Of a stretch of DNA of 64,000 nucleotides, positions 17,642 through 26,449 are shown one piece after another; the first letter of the stretch is position 1; each line of letters opens with the position of its first letter. The notes under the pieces were generated by a model, which ran no database searches, was not told the DNA's origin, and saw only the letters and a list, made by a program, of their open reading frames with translations. Position numbers and translations under genes: made by a program. The DNA is from Bacilli bacterium (GTDB lineage: Bacteria; Bacillota_I; Bacilli_A; RFN20; CAG-826): the NCBI GenBank assembly GCA_900767825.1, contig CAAGAN010000038.1:1-64000 (forward strand), given 5' to 3'.

Positions 17642-18431
17642 AGTCCTTGTTAACCTTTAATCCAATAGTCTTAATAAATTCATTCACGTCTTTATATGGA
17701 GTCGAAATAAAATCAGTAGGCTTATGGGCATCAACCCCTACTACGATTTCATTCCCGACTTCTTTTGCTATTTCCCAAAAAGGAGGGAATGGATAGATTT
17801 GCTCATATGGGGGTCTAATAGATGGGAATCCATATGGCCTAGTCCTGGCTAGATTTATTTCTAACGGGATATTATGTTCTTTAGCAGTCAATGCAATCTT
17901 ATAGGAGACATCTTTAAAAGAAGGCAGATATCCAAAGAAATATATAAATACATCTGGATGACACACATAGCTAAATAGACCGCTAGAGATGCCCTTGCAT
18001 AGATCATCTACATATAGCTGACATCTTTCTTCATTAGTTAAGAAAGGTATATCCCCATAGAAATGTATACGGTCGTTATTAAACCTGCAATGTTGACCTA
18101 ATATTAGATAATCGAAGCCTTTTTCTTTTAATAAAGATTCGTAATAAGATTTGAATTTATCCCCGTACCATTCGCATTCAAATCCTAGCTTTATCTCGAT
18201 CTTATCTTTGTATTTTTCTCTTAAATAATTAACTGAAGAAATATAATCATCTAATAAAGAAGGCTCTCCTCTCATTCCAGGTTGAATAACTCCTGGCAAG
18301 ATAACATGGTCAGAAAATCCAATACGTTTATATCCTTGCTTAATCGCATTTAAAACATATTCTTCATCTTTTCCAAATGCATGCCCGCATCTAGATGTAT
18401 GGGTATGGTAATTATATTCAAGATTATCCAT
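17631..18431 (-). CDS. PHP-domain phosphatase, histidinol-phosphatase-like
   Basis: 266 residues with the PHP metal motifs in order: NYHTHTSRCGHA (7-18), GFSDH near 38, GFECEW near 83, LGQHCRF near 111, CHPD near 157, EINLAR and GVDAHKP near the C-terminus. These bind three metals in HisK/HisJ-type histidinol-phosphate phosphatases. No other his gene is in the window, so it could act on another phosphate ester. AGAGGTAA precedes the ATG; the start lies inside the end of truA (8-nt overlap), so it is the last gene of the ecf-truA operon. Confidence 0.8.
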   Translation of the reverse strand: MDNLEYNYHTHTSRCGHAFGKDEEYVLNAIKQGYKRIGFSDHVILPGVIQPGMRGEPSLLDDYISSVNYLREKYKDKIEIKLGFECEWYGDKFKSYYESLLKEKGFDYLILGQHCRFNNDRIHFYGDIPFLTNEERCQLYVDDLCKGISSGLFSYVCHPDVFIYFFGYLPSFKDVSYKIALTAKEHNIPLEINLARTRPYGFPSIRPPYEQIYPFPPFWEIAKEVGNEIVVGVDAHKPTDFISTPYKDVNEFIKTIGLKVNKDFRI

Positions 18432-19167
18432 AAATTACCTCTAATAAAGTTAGGCCTTCTGCTTTCGCCTTGTAGGAAAATATATTCCTTTTAGGAGAAT
18501 CTAGTCTTTCTTTTATATCCATTTTGCTCATCTTTTTAAAGCCAACTTTTAATAAGGCTCCTACCATTAACCTAATTTGATAAGTCATGAATCCATTTGA
18601 ATAAAATAATATTGATATAGCCTTTCTACTAGAATCATAAGTAGGCTTAATTTGATATATGTCCCTAATGAAATTGTCTTTATCTTCTTTTTTGGTCGTG
18701 AAATTCTTAAAGTCATGGACACCTAAAAACACATTGCAGGCATCCATAAATGCATCTACATCAAAATCCCTATTTCCTAAATAGGCTTCATATTCAGACT
18801 CGAAAGGATCTTTCTTGCCAAAGCAAAATCTATATTCATATTTTTTACCAGAGCAAGAATGACGTGCATCAAAATTATCATCTATTTCTTTTATAGAAAG
18901 AAGGGCAATATCATCAGGAAGAAGGCTATTGAAGATATTTATATATTTATCAAAATCCTTGATTTCGTGGGCATAGAAAGAAAATGTCTGACCTTTCGCA
19001 TGGACTTTTGCATCAGTTCTCCCTGCTCCTTTTATTTGGCTAGGAGAATCATTTAAAGTGCTTAATGCCCTTTCTAATTCGCCTTGTATGGTCCTTAAGC
19101 TACTTTGCCTTTGGAATCCTGAATAAGAAGTTCCCCTATAGGCAACCGTGCCAAGATAATGCTTCAT
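18424..19167 (-). CDS. truA: tRNA pseudouridine synthase A
   Basis: 247 residues. Begins YLGTVAYRGTSYSGFQRQ, has the catalytic-aspartate motif GAGRTDAKVHA near 47-57, and FLGVHDF.NF and RLMVGALLKVG motifs. It makes pseudouridine at positions 38-40 of tRNA anticodon stems. The ATG overlaps the ecfT stop by 4 nt. In many Firmicutes truA directly follows ecfT and precedes rplM-rpsI; here the ribosomal pair is about 9.5 kb away. Confidence 0.97.
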   Translation of the reverse strand: MKHYLGTVAYRGTSYSGFQRQSSLRTIQGELERALSTLNDSPSQIKGAGRTDAKVHAKGQTFSFYAHEIKDFDKYINIFNSLLPDDIALLSIKEIDDNFDARHSCSGKKYEYRFCFGKKDPFESEYEAYLGNRDFDVDAFMDACNVFLGVHDFKNFTTKKEDKDNFIRDIYQIKPTYDSSRKAISILFYSNGFMTYQIRLMVGALLKVGFKKMSKMDIKERLDSPKRNIFSYKAKAEGLTLLEVIYG

Positions 19168-20024
19168 AAGGCATTTACCCCAAAGAAGCCAAATATATCG
19201 AACTTAGTAATGGAAATAGTCATGATTAGAGCGACTAATGCTATAACGAATACGATAGAAAGAATATCCCCAAAATAGAATTTGTACACCCTATAACGGC
19301 TTCTTTTTTCTCTTGGATCATATCCTCTACATTCCATCGCAGAAGCTAGCTCATCACTTCTAATAAAGGAAGAGACGAACAAAGGAATAATTAATGAAGT
19401 AATACCTACTATCTTTTCTTTTAATTTGCCGTGTTTAAAATCAACACCTCTACTAGACTGGGCTTTCATTATCCTATCGGCATCATCTAATAAAGTTGGA
19501 ATAAATCTTAAGGCAATCGAAAGCATCATCGCGATTTCAGATACAGGGAAATGAAATACCCTTAATGGATACATATACCATTCCAAGGCAAAAGTTAAAT
19601 CTAGTGGTCTAGTAGTCGCGGTTAATATCATTGTTATCATTATCATCATGACTAAACGCATAATGATGCGTGCGGCTTCTGCAAAAGAATCATAATAGAC
19701 AACAAACCCATTGATGGAAAAGGCGATACCCAGTGTGTTATTTTCCTTAGGTACTAAGATATAGATGATAAGCAGGAATATAACCATGAACCACATGCTT
19801 TTTAATGAAGATAAGATAGAACTAATCTTCATCTTTGAAACATATAGGAAGATACTTAATACAATAAATAATATGGCGCCCATCAAGGCTCTCATTGACC
19901 ATGTTGGATAATCCATGAACAATGCAACCATAAGCAAAATAGTCGCAGCTATTTTTGTTCTTGCATCTAATTTATGTAAGAATGAATTATATGGAACATA
20001 TCTTCCGATAGCAAAAGAGGCCAT
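19164..20024 (-). CDS. ecfT: ECF transporter transmembrane subunit T
   Basis: 286 residues with six or so membrane segments and both coupling-helix motifs, KAQSSRGVDF near 184 and AMECRGYDP near 243, whose Ala-Arg-Gly cores contact the two ATPases. It forms the energy-coupling module with EcfA1/EcfA2 and swaps among vitamin-binding S subunits. No S-subunit gene is in the window. Start overlaps the ecfA2 stop by one base. Confidence 0.95.
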   Translation of the reverse strand: MASFAIGRYVPYNSFLHKLDARTKIAATILLMVALFMDYPTWSMRALMGAILFIVLSIFLYVSKMKISSILSSLKSMWFMVIFLLIIYILVPKENNTLGIAFSINGFVVYYDSFAEAARIIMRLVMMIMITMILTATTRPLDLTFALEWYMYPLRVFHFPVSEIAMMLSIALRFIPTLLDDADRIMKAQSSRGVDFKHGKLKEKIVGITSLIIPLFVSSFIRSDELASAMECRGYDPREKRSRYRVYKFYFGDILSIVFVIALVALIMTISITKFDIFGFFGVNAL

Positions 20025-20881
20025 TATTTTATCCTCCTTGCTTTGATTATTTCTTTAGATAACGACGACACGTCCTTAACGGAATTTAAATCTAGCTTCA
20101 TTCCGCTTTCTTTTAAATTTGAGGCAAAAGAAAGTACTTTAGGGGTTTCTAATGAATAGGCTTCGCAGTCAAAATCAAATAAAGAGTTTGGGGAACATTG
20201 CCTAATTATCTTTCCTTCTTCCATTACAACTACCTTATTGCAATAAGAAAGAAGAATATCCATGTCATGGGTTACCAAAATAATAGTAGTCCCTTCATCA
20301 TGAATCTTAGAGAATAAATCCATCATCTCTTTCGCACCCATCGGATCTAATCCGGATGTAGGTTCATCTACGACTAGATATTTAGGTTTGATGGCTAAAA
20401 TACCTGCGATAGCAACACGTCTTTTCTCTCCTCCAGATAATTCAAATGGAGAACGCTCGTAGAAAGAAGAATCTAATCCAACTAGAGAAAGTGCTTTCTT
20501 TGCATCTTCTATAGCTTCATCTTTTTTCCTTCCAAAATTTTTAGGACCAAAAGCAACATCTTTTAAGACAGTCTCTTCAAACAATTGGTATTCGCTGAAC
20601 TGGAAGACTAGGCCCACTCTTTTTCTTAATGGAGACATCTTCTTCGTGGATTTCTTTTTCTCGCTAGAATTAATGAATTCATCGACTTTTATAATTCCGG
20701 AAGTAGGCACTAATAAAGCATTTAGATGTTGGATAAGAGTAGATTTGCCACATCCAGTACGTCCAACAATACCTAGGAAATCCCCATCATCTATTTTTAA
20801 ATCAATTCCATTTAAAGCCTTATGCTCTAATGGGGTCTTTGGATTATATATGTAATAAAGAGAAGAAATATCTATCGGCAT
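20024..20881 (-). CDS. ecfA2: ECF transporter ATPase A2
   Basis: 285 residues: Walker A GRTGCGKST near 41, Q-loop LVFQFSEYQLFEETV, signature ELSGGEKRRVAIAG, Walker B YLVVDEPTSGLDP, and switch His in LVTHDMD. The SEYQLFEETV Q-loop is typical of EcfA2. It overlaps ecfA1 by 10 nt. Confidence 0.95.
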   Translation of the reverse strand: MPIDISSLYYIYNPKTPLEHKALNGIDLKIDDGDFLGIVGRTGCGKSTLIQHLNALLVPTSGIIKVDEFINSSEKKKSTKKMSPLRKRVGLVFQFSEYQLFEETVLKDVAFGPKNFGRKKDEAIEDAKKALSLVGLDSSFYERSPFELSGGEKRRVAIAGILAIKPKYLVVDEPTSGLDPMGAKEMMDLFSKIHDEGTTIILVTHDMDILLSYCNKVVVMEEGKIIRQCSPNSLFDFDCEAYSLETPKVLSFASNLKESGMKLDLNSVKDVSSLSKEIIKARRIK

Positions 20882-21693
20882 AAATATTCCTCCAATTCAA
20901 TTTCATTTTTAATTGAGGAAGGTATTTCTAATCCATCCTTGATTAATTCGTGCTTAAGGGAATAGAAAAATGGGACATCCAGTTTAATTTCCCTTAATTC
21001 ATCTACATGGGAAAAGACTTCGCTTGGCTTGCCTTGGCTAAATAATTTGCCATCATTAATTACATAGACATAATCTGATTGGTTAGCCTCTTCTACATCG
21101 TGAGTAATAGAAATAATAGTTAGATTTGGATTTTCTTTTCTTAAGGAAGAGATTAATTCCCTTATTTCTTTCTTTCCTTTTGGATCAAGCATCGCGGTAG
21201 CTTCATCAAAGATAATTAAATCAACGCCTAAAGAAAGTACACCTGCAATGGCAACTCTTTGTTTTTGCCCCCCACTCAAGGACGAAGGCTCATGGCTTCT
21301 AAAATCGCTCATCCCAACTTTATCTAGGATATAATCGACTCTTTTAACCATTTCTTCCCTAGGGATATTTCTATTTTCTAATCCAAAAGCTATATCATCT
21401 TCAACAGTAGATCCAACAAATTGGTTATCTGGGTTTTGAAAGACAATACCCATCTTTCTTCTTAATTCTTTTAATGATTTCTTTTCTAGTTTTTTACCAA
21501 AAAGATAAATCTCGCCTTCACTTGGAGAAAGAAGCCCTACAATAAGCTTAGCTAAAGTAGATTTGCCACTTCCATTATGACCGATAATACAGCAATAAGA
21601 AGAAGGGGCTACATCAAAAGAGACTCCTGAAAGAGTCACTTTTTCTTCGTTATAGGAGAACGATATATTTTTAAGCGAAACTACTTCATTCAT
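20872..21693 (-). CDS. ecfA1: ECF transporter ATPase A1
   Basis: 273 residues: Walker A GHNGSGKST near 39, Q-loop VFQNPDNQFVGSTVEDDIAFGLEN (typical EcfA1), signature SLSGGQKQRVAIAG, Walker B LIIFDEATAMLDP, SITHDVEE. It overlaps the upstream 72-residue gene by 8 nt and heads the ecfA1-ecfA2-ecfT-truA-PHP run. Confidence 0.95.
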   Translation of the reverse strand: MNEVVSLKNISFSYNEEKVTLSGVSFDVAPSSYCCIIGHNGSGKSTLAKLIVGLLSPSEGEIYLFGKKLEKKSLKELRRKMGIVFQNPDNQFVGSTVEDDIAFGLENRNIPREEMVKRVDYILDKVGMSDFRSHEPSSLSGGQKQRVAIAGVLSLGVDLIIFDEATAMLDPKGKKEIRELISSLRKENPNLTIISITHDVEEANQSDYVYVINDGKLFSQGKPSEVFSHVDELREIKLDVPFFYSLKHELIKDGLEIPSSIKNEIELEEYLCR

Positions 21694-21904
21694 CTTTCTT
21701 TTTCTTTTTTCTTAAATAGATATAGATCTCTAACCCAACTTCACATAGTAGGAATAGCCCGCAATAAATCCCAACGGCAGTATAAATAACCCAGGAAGGA
21801 CTATTTTTATCCGTAGATAACGGGATTAAAAATGGAAGCCCAGCCAAAAGGAAGCAAATAATAACTAAGACTAATCTATAAAAGAAACCTCTATTGCCCC
21901 ACAT
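21686..21904 (-). CDS. Small two-helix membrane protein
   Basis: 72 residues with two hydrophobic segments (about 8-28 and 38-60) and a basic tail LRKKKKKDE. It overlaps both the dCMP deaminase gene (14 nt) and ecfA1 (8 nt), so it is co-translated with the ECF genes. I do not recognise the family; the position resembles small membrane proteins found ahead of ecfA1 in related gut Bacilli, but that is not proof of a transporter role. Confidence 0.65.
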   Translation of the reverse strand: MWGNRGFFYRLVLVIICFLLAGLPFLIPLSTDKNSPSWVIYTAVGIYCGLFLLCEVGLEIYIYLRKKKKKDE

Positions 21905-22382
21905 TGATAATTAACTTTCTCCCTTTATATGGCTTATAGCTAACTCCTGCCATATCTAGTATCTTTCTAGAGGCAGTTGTTTCGGTGCTATCATGGTATT
22001 TATCATCTAGATATATAACTTCTTTTATGCCTACTTGGACAATTGCTTTCGCACATTCATTGCAAGGGAATAAAGTGACATAAATCTTGCATCCAGAAAG
22101 TGCACTGCCATTTCTAGTATTCAATATGGCATTAAATTCAGCATGGCAAACATAGAGATATTTTGAATCTAGGCCTTCTCCATGTCCCCAAGGAATATTA
22201 TTATCATCTACTCCACGTGGCATGCCATTATATCCAATAGAAACAACCTTGTTGTTATTATCGACAATGCAAGCGCCCACTTGGGTGGATGGATCTTTTG
22301 AACGGAGGCTAGATAAAGATGCGATACCCATAAAATATTCATCCCAACTCAAATTGCCGCTTCTAGGTTTAATTTCATCCAT
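21891..22382 (-). CDS. comEB: dCMP deaminase / ComE operon protein 2-like
   Basis: 163 residues with the cytidine-deaminase zinc motifs: HAEFNAI near 80 and the PCNECAKAI stretch near 105, plus SWDEYFM near the N-terminus and GYNGMPRGVDD. It converts dCMP to dUMP for dTMP synthesis; the C-terminal part of ComEB proteins has this same domain. AAAGGAGGAG precedes the ATG. First gene of the operon that continues into ecfA1. Confidence 0.92.
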   Translation of the reverse strand: MDEIKPRSGNLSWDEYFMGIASLSSLRSKDPSTQVGACIVDNNNKVVSIGYNGMPRGVDDNNIPWGHGEGLDSKYLYVCHAEFNAILNTRNGSALSGCKIYVTLFPCNECAKAIVQVGIKEVIYLDDKYHDSTETTASRKILDMAGVSYKPYKGRKLIINVGQ

Positions 22383-22404
22383 GTCTAACTCCTCCTTTTA
22401 GCCC

Positions 22405-22423
22405 TTATATGATACTCATATAA
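22405..22423. promoter_or_regulatory. Perfect palindrome upstream of comEB
   Basis: TTATATGA-TAC-TCATATAA, 8-bp arms, 23 bp before the comEB start and 17 bp after the glucosidase stop. It could be an operator overlapping a promoter or a weak hairpin; nothing decides between them. Confidence 0.4.
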
Positions 22424-22439
22424 AATATTTATTCATTAA

Positions 22440-24071
22440 TTAAATTTTCTTTTTGAAGTAAACTCTTCCTTCATAAGGAAGCAATATTCTTTCGTTTTTA
22501 TTTTCTAAAGTTGCTAAAACCTTATAAAAACCTGTTACATCCACCTTATTTTTGCGTGTCTTTTTACCTAAATTAACGATAATTAAGGCTTCATTGTCTT
22601 TATAATTTCTAGAGAAGACAAATACATCTTTATAAGAAGAAATATACTTAAAATCACCTTCTTGAAGAACTTCATTTTCTTTCCTTAGTTTTAATAATTC
22701 CTTGTAGAAAGAGAATATCGAATTAGGATCTTTAACGTTATTTTTCGCGTTTATTTCCTTATAGTTCGGATTGACCCTGATCCAAGGATTGTTTGAAGTT
22801 GTAAACCCGGCGTTAAACGAATCATCCCACTGCATTGGGGAACGGCAATTATCCCTATCGATATTAAATATCAATTTGTTTCTTAGGCAAGATGGGAAAA
22901 GAAGTTTCTTCATGATGTTATTAACTTGAATGGAAACAACATCTTTTGAAGTAGATATATCCTTAGAAACAGGAAGATTAGTCATGCCTATTTCTTCTCC
23001 TTGATAGATAAAAGGAGAGCCCCGTAACGTCAAATTGATTAACCCTAGGGCTTTTGCTGATTCTAGATAATGATGTTTTTCATCCCCAAATTTATAGATA
23101 GAACGAAGTTGGTCATGGTTTTCTAGATAGTTCGCATTCCAAGAAATGTTCTCTTGCCATTTCCTGATGATAGAAAAGAATTCCTTGGACTTAAATTTCT
23201 TTTTGAATACGGGTAATTTGGATTTGGTGACACCCATTAGCTCAAATTGGAAGAACATATCCAATTCATGATTAGACAAAAACTTCTTTCCATTTTCTAA
23301 ATCAACATTGAAAGTCTCTCCAATTACAACTGAATCATATTTAGAAAATACGTCATTATAGAACTTGGCCAATATGTCATGGTTCCCCTGCTTCATCAAA
23401 TAATGTTCTTGTCCCCTGCCAGAAAAATAATGGCCTTTTCCATCTTCTAATGATTCTTTGTATATCTGGTTAATAACATCGCATCTAAATCCATATACCC
23501 CCTTATCTAAATAGAAACGAAGTATGTTTTCTACTTCTTCAATAACTTTAGGGTTATGGTAATTCAAATCAGGTTGTTCTTTTGAATATAAATGCAGGTA
23601 ATATTCTTTAGATGAAGGATCATATTCCCAAGCTGAGCCTGTAAACATGGAGGTCCAATTGTTAGGAGTTTTCTTTCCTTTTCCTTTTCTCCAATAATAA
23701 TAATCTCTATACGGGGAAGATGGGTCTTTAGATTTAATAAACCATTCATTTTGGTCAGAAGTATGGTTTACTACCAAATCCATGACTATTCTGATATTTC
23801 TTTTTTTGGCTTCTTTAATTAGAAGGTCAAAATCTTCCATCGTCCCATAGTCTTTATGGATTTTATAATAATCTTTTACATCGTAACCCATATCTACTAA
23901 AGGGGAATCATATATTGGGGATAGCCAAATGACATCTATTCCTAAAGATGCTAGATAGTCTAGTTTGGATATTATCCCTTGTATATCCCCAATTCCATCC
24001 CCATTGGAATCACAAAATGAGCGAGGATATATTTGATAAAAAGATAGAGAATGTATATTTGTTTTTTCCAT
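22440..24071 (-). CDS. malL: GH13 alpha-glucosidase (oligo-1,6-glucosidase type)
   Basis: 543 residues, the usual length for GH13 subfamily 31 enzymes. Motifs in order: FYQIYPRSFCDSNGDGIGD (calcium-site motif), DLVVNHTSD near 97, catalytic nucleophile GFRCDVINQ near 195, acid/base in IGETFN near 250, NHDQLRS near 322, and RSPMQWD near 410. It hydrolyses alpha-1,6 or alpha-1,4 bonds in small glucosides; trehalose-6-phosphate hydrolase is a less likely alternative. Cytoplasmic, no signal. The ATG has no Shine-Dalgarno site but a TATAAT 6 nt before it, suggesting leaderless mRNA. Confidence 0.9.
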   Translation of the reverse strand: MEKTNIHSLSFYQIYPRSFCDSNGDGIGDIQGIISKLDYLASLGIDVIWLSPIYDSPLVDMGYDVKDYYKIHKDYGTMEDFDLLIKEAKKRNIRIVMDLVVNHTSDQNEWFIKSKDPSSPYRDYYYWRKGKGKKTPNNWTSMFTGSAWEYDPSSKEYYLHLYSKEQPDLNYHNPKVIEEVENILRFYLDKGVYGFRCDVINQIYKESLEDGKGHYFSGRGQEHYLMKQGNHDILAKFYNDVFSKYDSVVIGETFNVDLENGKKFLSNHELDMFFQFELMGVTKSKLPVFKKKFKSKEFFSIIRKWQENISWNANYLENHDQLRSIYKFGDEKHHYLESAKALGLINLTLRGSPFIYQGEEIGMTNLPVSKDISTSKDVVSIQVNNIMKKLLFPSCLRNKLIFNIDRDNCRSPMQWDDSFNAGFTTSNNPWIRVNPNYKEINAKNNVKDPNSIFSFYKELLKLRKENEVLQEGDFKYISSYKDVFVFSRNYKDNEALIIVNLGKKTRKNKVDVTGFYKVLATLENKNERILLPYEGRVYFKKKI

Positions 24072-24077
24072 AAGGAA

Positions 24078-24083
24078 ATTATA
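24078..24083 (-). promoter_or_regulatory. -10 box 6 nt before the malL start (leaderless)
   Basis: TATAAT on the minus strand ends 6 nt before ATG, so transcription should start at or next to the A of ATG. The -35 side is weak (TTTACT at 16 bp). Confidence 0.45.
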
Positions 24084-24210
24084 CTTTTCTTATTTTTCTA
24101 GTAAATATCTAGCTATAGGAAAAGGCGGAAATTGGCCTTTATTAAAATCTATCTCGCATTCTTTGACTGAAGACATTTTTAATGAGCACCCCCTTTAGAA
24201 TGTCTTTCTT

Positions 24211-24292
24211 CACTGTATAATTTATACACTAACGATTAATGTGCAGTTCAAAAGGCAAACAATTATTTGTTTTGCAAATTTTTGTTCACGGT
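24211..24292 (+). ncRNA. Possible short transcript between malL and the 42-residue gene
   Basis: The 24084-24365 gap has no convincing gene. On the plus strand TATAAT sits in a palindrome GTATAATTTATAC, and about 45 bp on, GGCAAACAA/TTTGTTTTGC can pair and is followed by AAATTTTTG, a terminator-like end. That would give an RNA of about 65 nt. The same palindrome could instead be an operator for malL. Weak evidence. Confidence 0.2.
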
Positions 24293-24324
24293 TGGAAAAG
24301 CAAAAAGGCTACCCTTAAGGCAAT

Positions 24325-24346
24325 TAAAAAAGCCCAATTAAGGGCT
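24325..24346 (-). terminator. Terminator after the 42-residue gene
   Basis: AGCCC-TTAATT-GGGCT followed by TTTTTT on the minus strand (T run = 24325-24330), 20 bp past the stop at 24366. Confidence 0.75.
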
Positions 24347-24365
24347 AAAAATCATAGATTCTAAA

Positions 24366-24494
24366 TTAAGAATTCTTTTCCGACTGGGACTCAAATGCCT
24401 TTAAAGTCTCTTCGTTCGAAGTAGAAAGGGCTAAGGAATAATAGGCATCCATATCTTCTTTTTCCATCTTCTTGCTATATTCCTTCTCGTCCAT
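24366..24494 (-). CDS. Small 42-residue acidic protein
   Basis: Not recognised. The frame starts at an ATG preceded by TAGGAG 6 nt upstream and ends TAA, followed by a clear terminator, so it looks like a real one-gene unit. The protein (MDEKEYSKKMEKEDMD...) is charged, helix-prone and rich in Glu, Lys and Ser, with no membrane segment or cysteine. Could be a small regulator or a stress peptide; no function can be given. Confidence 0.55.
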   Translation of the reverse strand: MDEKEYSKKMEKEDMDAYYSLALSTSNEETLKAFESQSEKNS

Positions 24495-24625
24495 AGTTGT
24501 CTCCTAAATTGGCAATATTCTATTATGAAAAATTACATAGTAAATCTATGATTACTAGACACTGTCATAGTTTCTTCTTCTTTCATTGATTAAGACTAAA
24601 CAAAATCAAATCAATGTAAATTTTT

Positions 24626-24787
24626 TCATTTATTGAGTAAACAAATTGTAACAATAAAGACAATCATCAAGACAATAATTACCCCTATAAAAATTAGATA
24701 AGAAAGATTAATAGGTTTCTTCTCTAATTCTTCTTTTTGTTCCTTTGTCAATAAGGATTCATCTATCTTTGGTTCTTCTTCTTTCAT
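24626..24787 (-). CDS. Small single-pass membrane protein, 53 residues
   Basis: Charged N-terminal half (MKEEEPKIDES...) then one hydrophobic segment of about 22 residues and a short NK end. Its ATG overlaps the stop of the FolC-like gene by one base (TAATG), so it is translationally coupled as the last gene of the smpB-FolC-like run. N-in/C-out topology is likely. Family unknown. Confidence 0.55.
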   Translation of the reverse strand: MKEEEPKIDESLLTKEQKEELEKKPINLSYLIFIGVIIVLMIVFIVTICLLNK

Positions 24788-25965
24788 TATTTGAACTCTT
24801 CGACAATTTCATGACACCCACATGCTAAAATAACATCATCTGGATAAGTTTCTTTTATCTTTTTATAAGCTTCTAATGGAGAATCTATATAAGGATAATC
24901 TTCTAGATATAAAGAATATCCAAATTCATCCCTGCAGTTAGAAGAAGCCCTAGTAAATGTAATGGAATTAACTACATTCGCGACAAAAGAAAGAATGGAA
25001 GATATATTCTTTTGCTCATGAAGCGATAAAAGACAATGTATTGGCTTTCCTTTGGATAAGGTTGCTAAAGATTTGGCTAACAAGGTCAAGGCTTCTAGAT
25101 TTGAAGCGCTAGAAAAAATTAAATCACCTTTCCTAATTCCTTCGTTTAGATTAATTAAATCAAGTAATCCTTCTTCTATATTCTCTTTAGAAACAGGATA
25201 TATATCCTTATTTATATTAATCGCCTCCAAGGCTAAAGAAGCATCAAATAAATAGGAAATAGATGAAGATGCAATCTTTAATTCCCCGTATGGCCTATAA
25301 GAAAATAGGAAGGACATGTCTTTATCTAGGTGGTAATTAAAGAATGAATCTACTTCAAAGCAAGTAGATTGGTTTTGTTTAGCAATATCAAAGAATAATC
25401 TTTTTATATCATCATCTAACTTAGGGATAAGAATCTTGCTATAAGAAGAGAAATTAGATGCATATGAAGAAGCAATTAAGGATAAAGTAGATCCTAATTC
25501 CTCTGTATGATCTAGAGTCAAGGATGTGACGATACTTAAAATTTCATTCATTCCATCTAGAAAACTAATTTGAGAATATATTTCATCTAATTCAATTATG
25601 GCTATATCGGCCTTATTTTCTTCTAGATAGGCTAAAAATATTAAGGTCATGACCTCAAATTTAGATAAATCATATTTAGAAATAATCTTTTGGTATTTCT
25701 TGATACTAGATTCTATAAATGATGTTGGAATTACTTTGTTGTTAAAAAGAAGATTATCATCTGCATCATCTAGATAATGATGTAACAAAGCCCCTACTTT
25801 ATAACCAGCATGAGAATAAAGCGATAATAAAATAGAGCTAGTAATAGATTTGCCATTGCTACCAGTAACTTTAATTAAAGAACAATTAGGATTAATCCCT
25901 GCTTTCTTTAAGGCTTTCTCTAAATGCAATGAAGGGGTATCAGTAAAAGAAGCAAAATTATTCAT
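24787..25965 (-). CDS. Divergent Mur-ligase/FolC-like protein
   Basis: 392 residues. The N-terminal P-loop VTGSNGKSITSSILL near 33-47 and the TSLTLDHTEELGSTL segment near 150 match folylpolyglutamate synthases (there, GTNGKGS and ..LDH...LG.T). Yet the usual E.G.GGR.D.TN motif is replaced by ELDEIYSQIS, and the IA.EKAGI lysine motif by IASSYAS, so the carbamylated lysine is absent. It may be a folate ligase with altered chemistry or a ligase for another amino-acid chain. Overlaps smpB by 8 nt. Confidence 0.6.
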   Translation of the reverse strand: MNNFASFTDTPSLHLEKALKKAGINPNCSLIKVTGSNGKSITSSILLSLYSHAGYKVGALLHHYLDDADDNLLFNNKVIPTSFIESSIKKYQKIISKYDLSKFEVMTLIFLAYLEENKADIAIIELDEIYSQISFLDGMNEILSIVTSLTLDHTEELGSTLSLIASSYASNFSSYSKILIPKLDDDIKRLFFDIAKQNQSTCFEVDSFFNYHLDKDMSFLFSYRPYGELKIASSSISYLFDASLALEAININKDIYPVSKENIEEGLLDLINLNEGIRKGDLIFSSASNLEALTLLAKSLATLSKGKPIHCLLSLHEQKNISSILSFVANVVNSITFTRASSNCRDEFGYSLYLEDYPYIDSPLEAYKKIKETYPDDVILACGCHEIVEEFK

Positions 25966-26437
25966 CTTTGGCTCTAGCTCCTTGCTTTTTCATCTTATCG
26001 ATATAACGCTTGTCATCTCTTTCTTTAATGGAATCTCTTTTATCGTGAGCTTGCTTACCTTTGGCAAGGGCTATCTCCATTTTGGCATACCCATGAGATA
26101 AAAATACCTTTGTAGGAACACAGGTATATCCACCTTGCTTAAGGTTAGCTTCTAGTTTTTTTATTTCTTTTTTATTAAGCAATAACTTACGGTCACGAAG
26201 ATGATCAACATTAAAAGACGTCCCATCTTTATAAGGAGCAATATGCATATTGGCTATAAAAGCCTCCCCGTTCTTGCAGTAAACATAAGAATCGCTTAAA
26301 GAAGCATTTCTAGCGCGTAATGACTTGATTTCAGTCCCGGTCAAGACTAAACCCGCTACTAAAAAATCAGAAAGAAAATAAAGAAAGTGAGCCTTTCTAT
26401 TTTCCAATAAAGTTGAGGAATCTCTTTTTTTCGACAT
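25958..26437 (-). CDS. smpB: SsrA-binding protein SmpB
   Basis: 159 residues. Core motifs: NRKAHFLYFLSDFLVAGLVLTGTEIKSLR, SLSDSYVYCKNGEAFI, HIAPY, and the C-terminal basic tail KRDSIKERDDKRYIDKMKK, which enters the ribosome decoding site with tmRNA. ATG at 26437 or the TTG one codon upstream both fit AAGGA. It overlaps the FolC-like gene. No ssrA gene is visible in the window. Confidence 0.95.
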   Translation of the reverse strand: MSKKRDSSTLLENRKAHFLYFLSDFLVAGLVLTGTEIKSLRARNASLSDSYVYCKNGEAFIANMHIAPYKDGTSFNVDHLRDRKLLLNKKEIKKLEANLKQGGYTCVPTKVFLSHGYAKMEIALAKGKQAHDKRDSIKERDDKRYIDKMKKQGARAKDE

Positions 26438-26449
26438 CAATAATTATCC

